Below, piece after piece: positions 1 through 6,321 of a stretch of 13,996 bases of DNA. The notes beneath the pieces are model-generated. The model was not told the DNA's origin. It saw only the letters and a list, made by a program, of their open reading frames with translations, and did not search any database. The DNA is from Chloroflexi bacterium RBG_13_53_26 (GTDB taxonomy: Bacteria; Chloroflexota; Dehalococcoidia; UBA2247; RBG-13-53-26), in contig MGMW01000060.1 in NCBI GenBank assembly GCA_001795035.1, positions 1-13,996 on the forward strand. The letters run 5' to 3'. Within the stretch, counting starts at the first letter, position 1. Each line of letters starts with the position of its first letter. A program made the translations under genes and the position numbers.

Positions 1-489
1 TACGGATTTCACTATCTTTCACCGTTCCCCGGGACGGAGCTTTCTGAGCGAGCTAAGGAGTTGGGAATTCGTATTCTGACCAAGAACTGGAACCGTTACA
101 ATGCCAACGAACCAATCACAGAGGCTTCGGAAGGTGGTCTTGCTGCGGTGAGAGAGGTAGTGACTCGCTACGATGAGGGCATTGCCATGGCCTGGGAGAC
201 CATCCGCAGAAACGCCGCTACAGGCGACGCAGACAGTATTGCCCGTCTGCAGAAGAAGCAGACCGGTAGTTTCGTTTGGAGGCTCCTGCAGGAAGACGCC
301 ATTGAGAAACTAGGCAAAGTAAGAGGAACGGCGACGCCGCAACACGCCGAAACCAAGCTGATCGAAGTAGTAGCCCAGAAATTAAATACCCCGCTTGAGG
401 TGGCCAGTCAGGAGATCAGCAGGCTATCGCAGAACAGATGGCTGCAGCCTGAGCCCTCATCCGACGGCTTCATTTGGCACTGGGCCTGA
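1..489 (+). CDS. Radical SAM protein (B12-binding type), C-terminal fragment
   Basis: The frame is open from the first base of the window to TGA at 487-489, so this is the last 162 residues of a gene that begins upstream. Near the start it reads HYLSPFPGTELSERAKELGI followed by ILTKNWNRYNANEP. This resembles the end of the radical SAM barrel in proteins with an N-terminal cobalamin-binding domain, where a 'PxPGTE' strand-loop is followed by a 'W..Y....P' segment. The CxxxCxxC iron-sulfur motif and the B12 domain would lie outside the window, so the substrate cannot be told. The last 60 or so residues (about 100-162) are charged and helical and may form a small winged-helix-like tail; that is a guess. 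The next gene on the same strand is more than 600 bases away, so this is probably the end of a transcription unit. I am fairly sure of the superfamily and do not know the function. Confidence 0.7.
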   Translation, partial: YGFHYLSPFPGTELSERAKELGIRILTKNWNRYNANEPITEASEGGLAAVREVVTRYDEGIAMAWETIRRNAATGDADSIARLQKKQTGSFVWRLLQEDAIEKLGKVRGTATPQHAETKLIEVVAQKLNTPLEVASQEISRLSQNRWLQPEPSSDGFIWHWA

Positions 490-811
490 CCTCTCCCAGC
501 AGCGGTCTGTTTCGTGGATTTCGTTTCAACTCAACCACGCTGGTCTTTCCCCAAAGAAGCGACGGCTCGTGCGACGAGTGTGTAGAGGCAATTCGCAAAC
601 CGCCCCCACCGGCGCCTTGTAGAACTTCAGGGTGTCTGGCCTAACCCACCCCCGTACCATCCACTGCGGCCACGCCTGTCCCTTTGCTTCGTTACCTCGT
701 TGTCACTCCCACCGCCTCCGTGGTCATCGCCGTCTGGGCGTAAACTCGAGCACTTCATGCGGATAGCAGGTCAGATGGCCATGCCCACCATACACACGAT
801 CCACGCAGACA

Positions 812-839
812 TTGACAGCACCCGCCAATCTATGATAAT
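812..839 (+). promoter_or_regulatory. Near-consensus sigma-70-type promoter
   Basis: A perfect TTGACA -35 box (812-817) is followed after 16 bases by GATAAT (834-839), which matches TATAAT at five of six positions. Transcription would start near 845-848. The first ATG downstream (855) lies only about 8-10 bases from that start and opens a 22-codon frame ending in TAA at 921-923. The next real gene, the TPR protein, begins some 270 bases further on, so the promoter could serve it with a long leader, or serve a small RNA or peptide. The sequence match is seen directly; its activity is inferred. Confidence 0.45.
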
Positions 840-1037
840 CTCCGAGACGACTTCATGTATACACTCCCTCATCAACCTTTTCTGCAGGTATTGCATGATC
901 AGGAACAGAGAAAAAGGGATTAAAGGGGGATCGCTGTCTCTCTGTTGGATAAGGCCACGATAAAAGAGTACAGGAAGCACGGCACAAGACCAGACTGGAC
1001 TGTGGTGGGTGAGGAAATGCTATTCGTTACCACATAG
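816..1037 (+). pseudogene. Possible remnant gene interrupted by one TAA
   Basis: One reading frame stays open from 816 to 1037 apart from a single TAA at 921-923. Before the stop it reads like protein (for example YDNLRDDFMYTLPHQPFLQV). After it, in the same frame, it again reads like protein (DKATIKEYRKHGTRPDWTVV, ending in LFVTT before TAG). There is no recognised family. The stretch is short enough (35 and 37 open codons) to arise by chance, so the case rests on composition only. It also overlaps the promoter-like pair at 812-839. Alternatives are a 22-codon peptide starting at ATG 855, a separate short frame starting at TTG 945 (the AAAGGGGG at 922-929 is too far upstream to be a good ribosome-binding site), or no gene at all. 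Confidence 0.2.
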
Positions 1038-1117
1038 CTGCCACGAGAGGAATCCAACTAGCCCCAAGACTTTGACTGGTTCCTGCGACTCTCTTTGACC
1101 CGTAGGACTTCTGACAC

Positions 1118-2626
1118 TTGGGAGAGCCTGCGATTGGCATTTCCGGGAGTTATAGTCTCCCTAGTGGCCAGCATCTGTGCAGAATGGTGCATCAAGGGCT
1201 TATGAAGAAGCTGTATGAAGACGCACTGAGTAGCTACGAGAAAGGCATCAGCATGAGGTCTGATGACCCCTATGAAGCGTTGTGCCGCAAGGGTACTGTA
1301 CTAGCGCAGTCCGAGAGGTACGAGGAGGCATTAGTGGCTTTTGCCCAGGCCATTGCGCTACGCTCCGATAACTCCAAAGCATATCATGGCAAGGCCATTG
1401 TCCTTGGAATGCTCGCCAGATGTGAGGAGGCGTTGACCTGTTATGAGGAAGCCACCAGACTGAAATCTGATGACGTCCTGGGATGGCAGGGCCAGGGAAT
1501 TACTCAGGTGAAGCTCGGGAGACCTGAGGAGGCGTTGAAAGCATTTGCAGCCGCTATCAAGCTCGGTTGCGGTCTCGACGAGGCGAAAGCATGGCATGGG
1601 GCAGGTCTGGCCCTCGAGCAGTTGTCCAAATACGAGGTGGCATTAAAGGCTTACGACGAGGCTATCAGACTGGCACCTAGTTACGGCGCACCACGTTACC
1701 AAAAGGGTGTTGTACTTGAAGTGTTGGGGAGGCTCGACGACGCCTTGGTGGCCTATGAGGAAGCGGTCACAGTGATGCCTGACAACCCCGAGGCATGGTA
1801 TGACATGGCCTTTGTTCTGTCGAAGATCGACAGGCATGAAGAGGCGTTGAGGGCCTATGAGGAGGCTACCAGACTGAAGTCTGATGACGCTCTAGCATGG
1901 CAGGGCCAGGGAATCACTCTAGTGAAGCTCGGAAGACCTGAGGAGGCGTTGAGGACCTATAGGGAAGCCTTCAGGCGGATGCGCACCTATGTCATGTATC
2001 CACGGCAGAAGTTCTTCCTACGGTCGAAGCTCATGAGAAGACATGAGGACGAGTTGATGGCCTGTCGGCAAGCTGTCAGACTGATGCCTGACGACCCCGA
2101 AGCATGGTTTTACGTGGCTGCTATCCTCCATGAGCTGGAGCGGTGGGAGGAGGCATTGATTAGCTATGAAGAAGCCATCAGGCTGATGCCTGACGACCTC
2201 CAAACCTGGTTCAACAAGGCTGTCCTTCTAGAGCGTCTTGACAGATATGATGAGGCACTGGCATCTGTTGAGGAAGCCATAAGGCTGAAATCTGATCATC
2301 TCCTGGCTTTGGCTCATAAGGTTTGGCTCTTGGTGAAGATCGGGAGACCTGAGGAGGCGCTGAAGCTCTCTGAAGAGATTATCAGGCAGAAGCCTGATGC
2401 CCTCACAGGATGGCACGGCAGATGCATTGCTCTGGAGAAGCTCGGGAGATATGAGGAGGTGCTGATGGCTTGTGAAGAGATTATCAGACTGAATCCTGAT
2501 AATGTCCTCGCGTGGTGGCATAAACGCATTGCTCTGGAGAAGCTCGGGAGATATGAGGAGGCGCTGAGGACTTACAACGAGTATGCTACCAAGCTGAAGG
2601 CTGATGACCCCTCTTCACACCAGTGA
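1118..2626 (+). CDS. TPR-repeat protein
   Basis: The 502-residue product is built almost entirely of about 14 tetratricopeptide units of 34 residues, running from about residue 16 to the C-terminus. Units typically read D-x-x-x-A-W-x-x-x-G-x-x-L-x-x-L-x-R-x-E-E-A-L-x-x-Y-E-E-A-I-R-L. TPR arrays form right-handed solenoids that bind other proteins or peptides; no enzyme domain, signal peptide or membrane segment is visible, so it is probably a cytoplasmic scaffold of unknown partner. The start is uncertain. TTG 1118 has a weak AGGA about 10 bases upstream, and ATG 1184 and ATG 1202 are in frame. I keep TTG 1118 because residues 20-48 align in register with the next repeat, including its helix A, and the ATG 1202 start would cut that repeat. 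The unit around residues 288-322 is divergent, and the unit at about 132-167 carries two extra residues. Open frames on the opposite strand are shadows of the repeats. It is likely monocistronic. Confidence 0.85.
   Translation: MGEPAIGISGSYSLPSGQHLCRMVHQGLMKKLYEDALSSYEKGISMRSDDPYEALCRKGTVLAQSERYEEALVAFAQAIALRSDNSKAYHGKAIVLGMLARCEEALTCYEEATRLKSDDVLGWQGQGITQVKLGRPEEALKAFAAAIKLGCGLDEAKAWHGAGLALEQLSKYEVALKAYDEAIRLAPSYGAPRYQKGVVLEVLGRLDDALVAYEEAVTVMPDNPEAWYDMAFVLSKIDRHEEALRAYEEATRLKSDDALAWQGQGITLVKLGRPEEALRTYREAFRRMRTYVMYPRQKFFLRSKLMRRHEDELMACRQAVRLMPDDPEAWFYVAAILHELERWEEALISYEEAIRLMPDDLQTWFNKAVLLERLDRYDEALASVEEAIRLKSDHLLALAHKVWLLVKIGRPEEALKLSEEIIRQKPDALTGWHGRCIALEKLGRYEEVLMACEEIIRLNPDNVLAWWHKRIALEKLGRYEEALRTYNEYATKLKADDPSSHQ
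1424..1954 (+). repeat. 414-bp-spaced duplication inside the TPR gene
   Basis: About 117 bases at 1424-1540 recur at 1838-1954, exactly 414 bases (138 codons) later. The copies share exact runs such as ATGGCAGGGCCAGGGAAT and GACCTGAGGAGGCGTTGA, and both encode EEATRLKSDD followed by WQGQGIT and KLGRPEEAL. Their similarity is higher than between other TPR units, which points to a fairly recent duplication of a block of four repeats, or to gene conversion between them. Confidence 0.75.
2424..2561 (+). repeat. Tandem TPR unit with a 36-base identical core
   Basis: The 36 bases at 2424-2459 recur without change at 2526-2561, one TPR unit (102 bases, 34 codons) later. Both encode IALEKLGRYEE. The third-codon positions are identical as well, so the last two units look like a recent tandem duplication or slippage product rather than convergence on the TPR consensus. 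Confidence 0.75.
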
Positions 2627-2703
2627 ACCATACCTGAGCCCAAGAGTCTCCATCACAGCAGCCTACTGCGTCACCGCGTGTCCTTTCGCTTTGCTCTCAG
2701 CGC

Positions 2704-2729
2704 CCATAGGAGGGTTTCCCCGTCTATGG
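2704..2729 (+). other. Hairpin downstream of the TPR gene
   Basis: CCATAG (2704-2709) pairs with CTATGG (2724-2729), and inside it GGG pairs with CCC around a TTTC loop. One G-T pair and one mismatch separate the two stems. It lies 78 bases after the TPR stop. No T-run follows, so it is not a classical intrinsic terminator, though it could protect a 3' end or weaken read-through into argJ. Confidence 0.4.
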
Positions 2730-2735
2730 CCGCTC

Positions 2736-2771
2736 TGCAGTGCTCGCTCGTGTGACTCGCGACTCACTGCA
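2736..2771 (+). other. Second hairpin upstream of argJ
   Basis: TGCAGTG (2736-2742) is perfectly complementary to CACTGCA (2765-2771). Inside it, TCGC (2744-2747) can pair with GCGA (2759-2762) around an 11-base loop. It starts six bases after the hairpin at 2704-2729 and is followed by an A-rich stretch, not a T-run. It lies upstream of the proposed argJ promoter, so it belongs either to the TPR transcript's 3' end or to a longer argJ leader. Confidence 0.35.
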
Positions 2772-2849
2772 AAGAAAACTATCTGCATATTGGTGATTTA
2801 ACCCTAATTAGCTGATCTTGGCCACTGAACTGCCGCCAGGGCGGGCAAG

Positions 2850-2879
2850 TTGAACGGGGGAGGGGTTCTGCCCTATAAT
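2850..2879 (+). promoter_or_regulatory. Promoter for the arginine cluster
   Basis: A perfect TATAAT -10 box (2874-2879) lies 18 bases after TTGAAC (2850-2855), a four-of-six match to the -35 consensus. Transcription would start around 2885-2888. The likely argJ ATG is at 2892, so the message would have almost no leader. The spacer is unusually G-rich (GGGGGAGGGG at 2856-2865). I found no convincing ARG-box palindrome near it, so any arginine control is not visible from sequence. Confidence 0.5.
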
Positions 2880-2891
2880 ATGGGCAGTCCG

Positions 2892-4109
2892 ATGTCCTTC
2901 ACACATAGTAGTATCCCTGATGGCACGGTCACTTCTCCTGCTGGTTTCTTGGCCGGTGCTGCCTATGCCGGCATAAAGACCAGGGGTGAAGACCTGCTGG
3001 ATTTGGGACTTCTCTATTCTGAATCCCTGTGCGTTGCTGCAGGCGTCTTTACTGCCAACAAGATCAGAGCAGCACCGGTGCTGCTCTGCCAGGAGAGAAT
3101 ATCCAATAAACGGGCCCGGGCCATATTCGTGAATTCAGGCTGTGCTAATGCCTGTACTGGAGAGCAAGGGCTGGCTGATGCTCTGGAGATGGCAGGCTTG
3201 GCTGCTGGGAAAGTGGGGGTGTCGCCAGAGGAGGTTCTGGTGGCCAGCACAGGAGTAATCGGCATTCCTCTACCCATGGAGCGCATCAGGGGAGGAGTGG
3301 AGCGGATCAGCCTCTCTCCTGATGGCGGCCACAAGCTGACACGGGCGATGATGACCACCGACACCTTTCCCAAGGAAGTGGCCTTGAGTGTCAGGCTTGG
3401 CGATAGGAAGGCTACCATTGGCGGTGTTGCCAAGGGGGCAGGCATGATCTACCCAAACATGGCTACCCTGCTGTGTTTTCTTGCTACGGATGCGGCTCTG
3501 GAGGCCGGCTTCGCTGAAGCAAGCTTGCGAAGGGCGGTAGATGATTCTTTCAATATGATCGCCATCGATGGGGATACAAGCACGAATGATACCGTTCTAT
3601 TGCTTGCCAATGGGTTGACCGGCAACAAGCCGCTGGAAGCAGGCACGCCTGAAGGTGAGGTCTTTCAGGATGCTCTCAGGCAGGTCTGCATCCATCTGGC
3701 CAGGTGTATTGCCCGGGACGGTGAGGGCGCTACCAGGCTAATTGAGGTCCAAGTTGATGGAGCGGTTACCGAGGCTGATGCTCGGCTGGCAGCCCGGACC
3801 GTGGTCAATTCCTCATTGGTCAAGGCAGCGGTGCACGGGGCAGATCCTAACTGGGGAAGGATAGTTGCCGCCGTTGGGCGGAGTGGGGCAGAGGTTGATC
3901 AGTCAAGAATCGACCTTTACCTGGGCAAGCTCTGTCTCCTGAAATCAGGCTCTCCGGTGGTATTCGATAATGAGGAGGCAAGGCGAGTGCTGAGCAATGA
4001 TGAGGTGTGTTTTGTCGTGAGGCTCAACCTTGGCGGTGGTCGGGCTGTTGCCTGGGGTTGCGACCTGTCAGAGCAATATGTAGTTATCAATTGTGCCTAT
4101 GCTACCTGA
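2892..4109 (+). CDS. argJ: Bifunctional ornithine acetyltransferase / N-acetylglutamate synthase ArgJ
   Basis: ArgJ moves the acetyl group from N-acetylornithine to glutamate, releasing ornithine and closing the cyclic arginine pathway; many members also make N-acetylglutamate from acetyl-CoA. The 405-residue product has the family landmarks: NSGCANACTG (81-90), STGVIG (119-124, supplying the Thr-Gly of the oxyanion hole), TTDTFPK (155-161), and KGAGMIYPNMATLL. In the last of these, Thr192 should be the N-terminal nucleophile exposed by self-cleavage into alpha and beta chains. The C-terminus ends CDLSEQYVVINCAYAT, the usual end for the family, so the gene is full length. I chose ATG 2892 because MSFTHSSIPDGTVTSPAGF matches where family members begin. 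ATG 2880 and TTG 2850 are in frame but lie inside the promoter-like boxes. It is the first gene of the arginine cluster; argC, often adjacent, is not here. Whether it is mono- or bifunctional cannot be decided from sequence. Confidence 0.95.
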   Translation: MSFTHSSIPDGTVTSPAGFLAGAAYAGIKTRGEDLLDLGLLYSESLCVAAGVFTANKIRAAPVLLCQERISNKRARAIFVNSGCANACTGEQGLADALEMAGLAAGKVGVSPEEVLVASTGVIGIPLPMERIRGGVERISLSPDGGHKLTRAMMTTDTFPKEVALSVRLGDRKATIGGVAKGAGMIYPNMATLLCFLATDAALEAGFAEASLRRAVDDSFNMIAIDGDTSTNDTVLLLANGLTGNKPLEAGTPEGEVFQDALRQVCIHLARCIARDGEGATRLIEVQVDGAVTEADARLAARTVVNSSLVKAAVHGADPNWGRIVAAVGRSGAEVDQSRIDLYLGKLCLLKSGSPVVFDNEEARRVLSNDEVCFVVRLNLGGGRAVAWGCDLSEQYVVINCAYAT

Positions 4110-4228
4110 GGCAGTCTGGCTATGCTTCCCAGAGATCGTTGGCGCATACGCGGGCTCTCATCCCTGACATATCCCACAAGATAGGTGCCATGAAGCGGCT
4201 ATTAGGCGGGTTGCCGCAGCACCCACGA

Positions 4229-4257
4229 TTGATATTGGGCTGCACTTCTGTTATCCT
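4229..4257 (+). promoter_or_regulatory. Possible internal promoter before argB
   Basis: TTGATA (4229-4234, five of six) and TATCCT (4252-4257, four of six) are separated by 17 bases in the 187-base gap between argJ and argB. The start would be near 4264, leaving about 30 bases of leader before argB. The rest of the gap holds only a 4-bp hairpin (GCGG-GTTG-CCGC, 4206-4217) and no protein-like frame. The match is modest, so this is a suggestion that argB-argH may also be transcribed independently of argJ. Confidence 0.3.
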
Positions 4258-4296
4258 TTTCCACTGTGAACGAGAGGCTTGGGAGCTGGAAGGGTA

Positions 4297-5076
4297 TTGT
4301 CAAAGACTATTGTCGTAAAGCTCGGGGGTAGCACTCTAGGTAGTCACGATACAACCCTGGATGACCTGGTAGCGCTCCAGAGAAGGGGCATGCTGCCTGT
4401 TGTTGTTCATGGGGGTGCCAACGTGGTCACTGATTGGCTCCATCGACTCAATATTCCTACGAGGTTTGTAAAGGGATTGAGAGTGACTGATGCGGAGACC
4501 CTCAGGGTGGTGATTGCCATACTGGCCGGTCTGGTGAACAAAGAACTGGTAGCGGCCATCGAAGGCTCAGGAGGGTGGGCAGTGGGCTTGAGCGGGATCG
4601 ACGGTGGTCTCCTTGAAGCCAGCGTGAAGGATGCCGATATGGGCTATGTTGGTGAGGTGTTGAAAGTGAACCCTGTTGTTCTTCAGGTTGTACTGAGGGC
4701 GGGCTTTATTCCTGTGATCGCTCCGTTGAGCCTGCAATCGTCTCCTGATCGAGGCGACAATGGATTCGTCTTGAATGTCAATGGAGACACTGCTGCCGGC
4801 ATGATCGCTGCTGCTCTCGATGCTGAGAAACTGATCTTTCTTACAGATGTGGCTGGTATCTATAGTGCCTCGGGCGAGTTGATCGATCGACTCTCTCCAG
4901 AGCAAGCCCAGGATTTGCTTGATTCGGGGGTGGCTTCTGGTGGAATGATACCTAAGATAGAGTCTTGCCTCATGGCTCTTCCCAGTGTTCGCACAACCCG
5001 GATCATTGATGGAAGATTATCCCATGCCTTGATCAGGGAAGTAGAAGGCAACATGGTGGGAACCACTATTGACTAG
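4297..5076 (+). CDS. argB: Acetylglutamate kinase ArgB
   Basis: ArgB phosphorylates N-acetylglutamate with ATP to give N-acetylglutamyl 5-phosphate, the second step of arginine synthesis. It belongs to the amino acid kinase family. Visible landmarks are VVKLGGS at the N-terminus (phosphate loop), VVVHGGAN, FVKGLRVTDAETL (acetylglutamate binding), LNVNGDTAAG, FLTDVAGIY (nucleotide site) and GGMIPKIESC near the C-terminus. The start is a TTG: 4297 gives a 259-residue protein with the kinase core starting at once. TTG 4279 is an in-frame alternative adding six residues. GGAAGGG (4288-4294) sits very close to TTG 4297, so neither start has ideal spacing. Either way there is no room for the N-terminal helix that arginine-inhibited hexameric forms carry. 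The related LysW-dependent kinase is a formal alternative, but the argJ and argD context favours ArgB. argD follows after 18 bases. Confidence 0.93.
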   Translation: MSKTIVVKLGGSTLGSHDTTLDDLVALQRRGMLPVVVHGGANVVTDWLHRLNIPTRFVKGLRVTDAETLRVVIAILAGLVNKELVAAIEGSGGWAVGLSGIDGGLLEASVKDADMGYVGEVLKVNPVVLQVVLRAGFIPVIAPLSLQSSPDRGDNGFVLNVNGDTAAGMIAAALDAEKLIFLTDVAGIYSASGELIDRLSPEQAQDLLDSGVASGGMIPKIESCLMALPSVRTTRIIDGRLSHALIREVEGNMVGTTID

Positions 5077-5094
5077 ATACCCAGGGAGTTAGGC

Positions 5095-6279
5095 ATGACC
5101 AATTGGCACGAACTGGAGCGAAGATATTTCATGCAAACTATCAAGCGTTTGCCGCTGACCATAGTCCGCGGGCAGGGGGCAAGAGTCTGGGATGACAATG
5201 ACAGGGAATACCTTGACTTTGTTGGCGGCTGGGCCGTGAATAGCTTGGGCCATTGCCATCCTGTGTTGGTTCAGGCGCTGACTGAGCAGGCCAGAACGCT
5301 GATTCAGTCTTCGAACCAGTTCTACACTGTTCCTCAGATACGCTTGGCAGAACTGCTGGTGCAGAATAGCTGCTTTGACAAGGTTTTCTTCTGCAATAGC
5401 GGTGCTGAGGCGAATGAGGGGGCAGTGAAACTGGCTCGCCGGTTTGGTAAGCTCCATCTAGACGGAGCTTACGAAGTCATAACAACTCTCAATTCCTTCC
5501 ATGGTCGGACTCTGGCTATGGTGGCGGCAACGGGTCAGAAGAAATTCCAGGAGCCATATACTCCTCTGCCTGGCGGCTTCGTAAACGTGGCATATGATCG
5601 GATTGAAGCTATTCAGGAGGCTACCACCAGCCAGACCTGTGCTGTGATGCTGGAACCCATACAGGCTGAGGGTGGCGTAAACATTCCCTCGGACGACTAT
5701 CTGCGAGAGGTACGAGACTGGTGTGACCAGAAAGGTATACTCCTCATATTGGATGAGATCCAGACAGGCATGGGGAGGATAGGAACGCTTTTTAGCTACC
5801 AGCAATGGGGTGTTGAACCGGACATCGCTACGCTGGCGAAGGGATTGGCCAGCGGGGTGCCCATCGGTGTAGTTATGGCCAAGAGCAAAGCGGACGTTTT
5901 CCAGGTTGGGGAACATGGTTCCACATTTGGAGGCAATCCCCTGGCTTGCGCTGCTGCCTGTGCGACTTTGAAGTTTATTATTGACAATGATATTCCTGGC
6001 AGTGTCGATCGGGTGGGGCGCTATCTCAGTGCCCGGCTTGAGGCGCTGAGATCAAGGTTCGACTTTGTTGTTGATGTGCGGGGGAGAGGGCTTCTGAAAG
6101 CCCTGGAGTTCGACAGGGATATCGCCGATAGCGTTCTAATGGCCTGCCTGGATAGAGGCCTGCTGGTCAATAAGGTAAAGCCCAATACTCTGCGCTTCAT
6201 TCCTCCACTGATCATCGGGGAGAAGGAGGTTGACCAGGCCATGGGGATACTGGAAGAAGTGCTTGCTGAGGTTGGCTAG
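5095..6279 (+). CDS. argD: Acetylornithine aminotransferase ArgD
   Basis: This class III PLP-dependent aminotransferase interconverts N-acetylglutamate semialdehyde and N-acetylornithine using glutamate. The 394-residue length is typical. Landmarks in order are DFVGGWAVNSLGHCHP (41-56), NSGAEANEGAVKLAR (101-115, phosphate binding), SFHGRT (134-139), the LILDEIQTGMGR motif with Asp220 for the PLP ring nitrogen, TLAKG with Lys249 as the Schiff-base lysine, and HGSTFGGNPLA. ATG 5095 has AGGGAG at 5083-5088 with a six-base spacing, a good ribosome-binding site. It is 18 bases from argB and 42 bases from argG, so it is almost certainly co-transcribed with them. Enzymes of this family often also take succinyl-diaminopimelate in lysine synthesis; that is possible here but not shown. 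Confidence 0.94.
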   Translation: MTNWHELERRYFMQTIKRLPLTIVRGQGARVWDDNDREYLDFVGGWAVNSLGHCHPVLVQALTEQARTLIQSSNQFYTVPQIRLAELLVQNSCFDKVFFCNSGAEANEGAVKLARRFGKLHLDGAYEVITTLNSFHGRTLAMVAATGQKKFQEPYTPLPGGFVNVAYDRIEAIQEATTSQTCAVMLEPIQAEGGVNIPSDDYLREVRDWCDQKGILLILDEIQTGMGRIGTLFSYQQWGVEPDIATLAKGLASGVPIGVVMAKSKADVFQVGEHGSTFGGNPLACAAACATLKFIIDNDIPGSVDRVGRYLSARLEALRSRFDFVVDVRGRGLLKALEFDRDIADSVLMACLDRGLLVNKVKPNTLRFIPPLIIGEKEVDQAMGILEEVLAEVG

Positions 6280-6321
6280 GCATCAAGGGAACCTGATTCA
6301 TAGTCTAGAGGTGTGAAAGAA

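Larger units (their letters stand above)
490..1117. other. Long intergenic region with no confident gene
   Basis: This gap of about 630 bases separates the radical SAM tail from the TPR gene. Its first half (490-760) is C-rich on the + strand and shows no protein-like frame. It has only a small hairpin, CTCGT-GCG-ACGAG, at 566-578, with no T-run after it. The second half contains a good promoter-like pair (812-839) and a stop-interrupted protein-like frame (816-1037), both listed separately. The longer open frames here (700-963 on +, 771-980 on -) have no recognisable family, no ribosome-binding site and unusual composition, so I treat them as chance. I searched by eye for tRNA T-loop sequences and saw none. 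Confidence 0.6.

Noticed and set aside
700..980. Open frames of 87 codons (+) and 69 codons (-) in the first gap
   Set aside because: No family resemblance, no ribosome-binding site and odd composition; the two overlap on opposite strands.
1072..1100. TTGACT and TTGACC as -35 boxes for the TPR gene
   Set aside because: No acceptable -10 box lies 16-18 bases downstream of either.
1358..2529. Several open frames on the - strand inside the TPR gene
   Set aside because: They share a repeated pattern because they are the complement of the TPR units; the + strand frame explains the region fully.
2604..2801. 65-codon open frame after the TPR gene
   Set aside because: Begins inside the TPR gene, covers the two hairpins and resembles no known protein.
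2780..2892. ARG-box style operator upstream of argJ
   Set aside because: No palindrome resembling the TGAAT-N-ATTCA type operator was found by eye.
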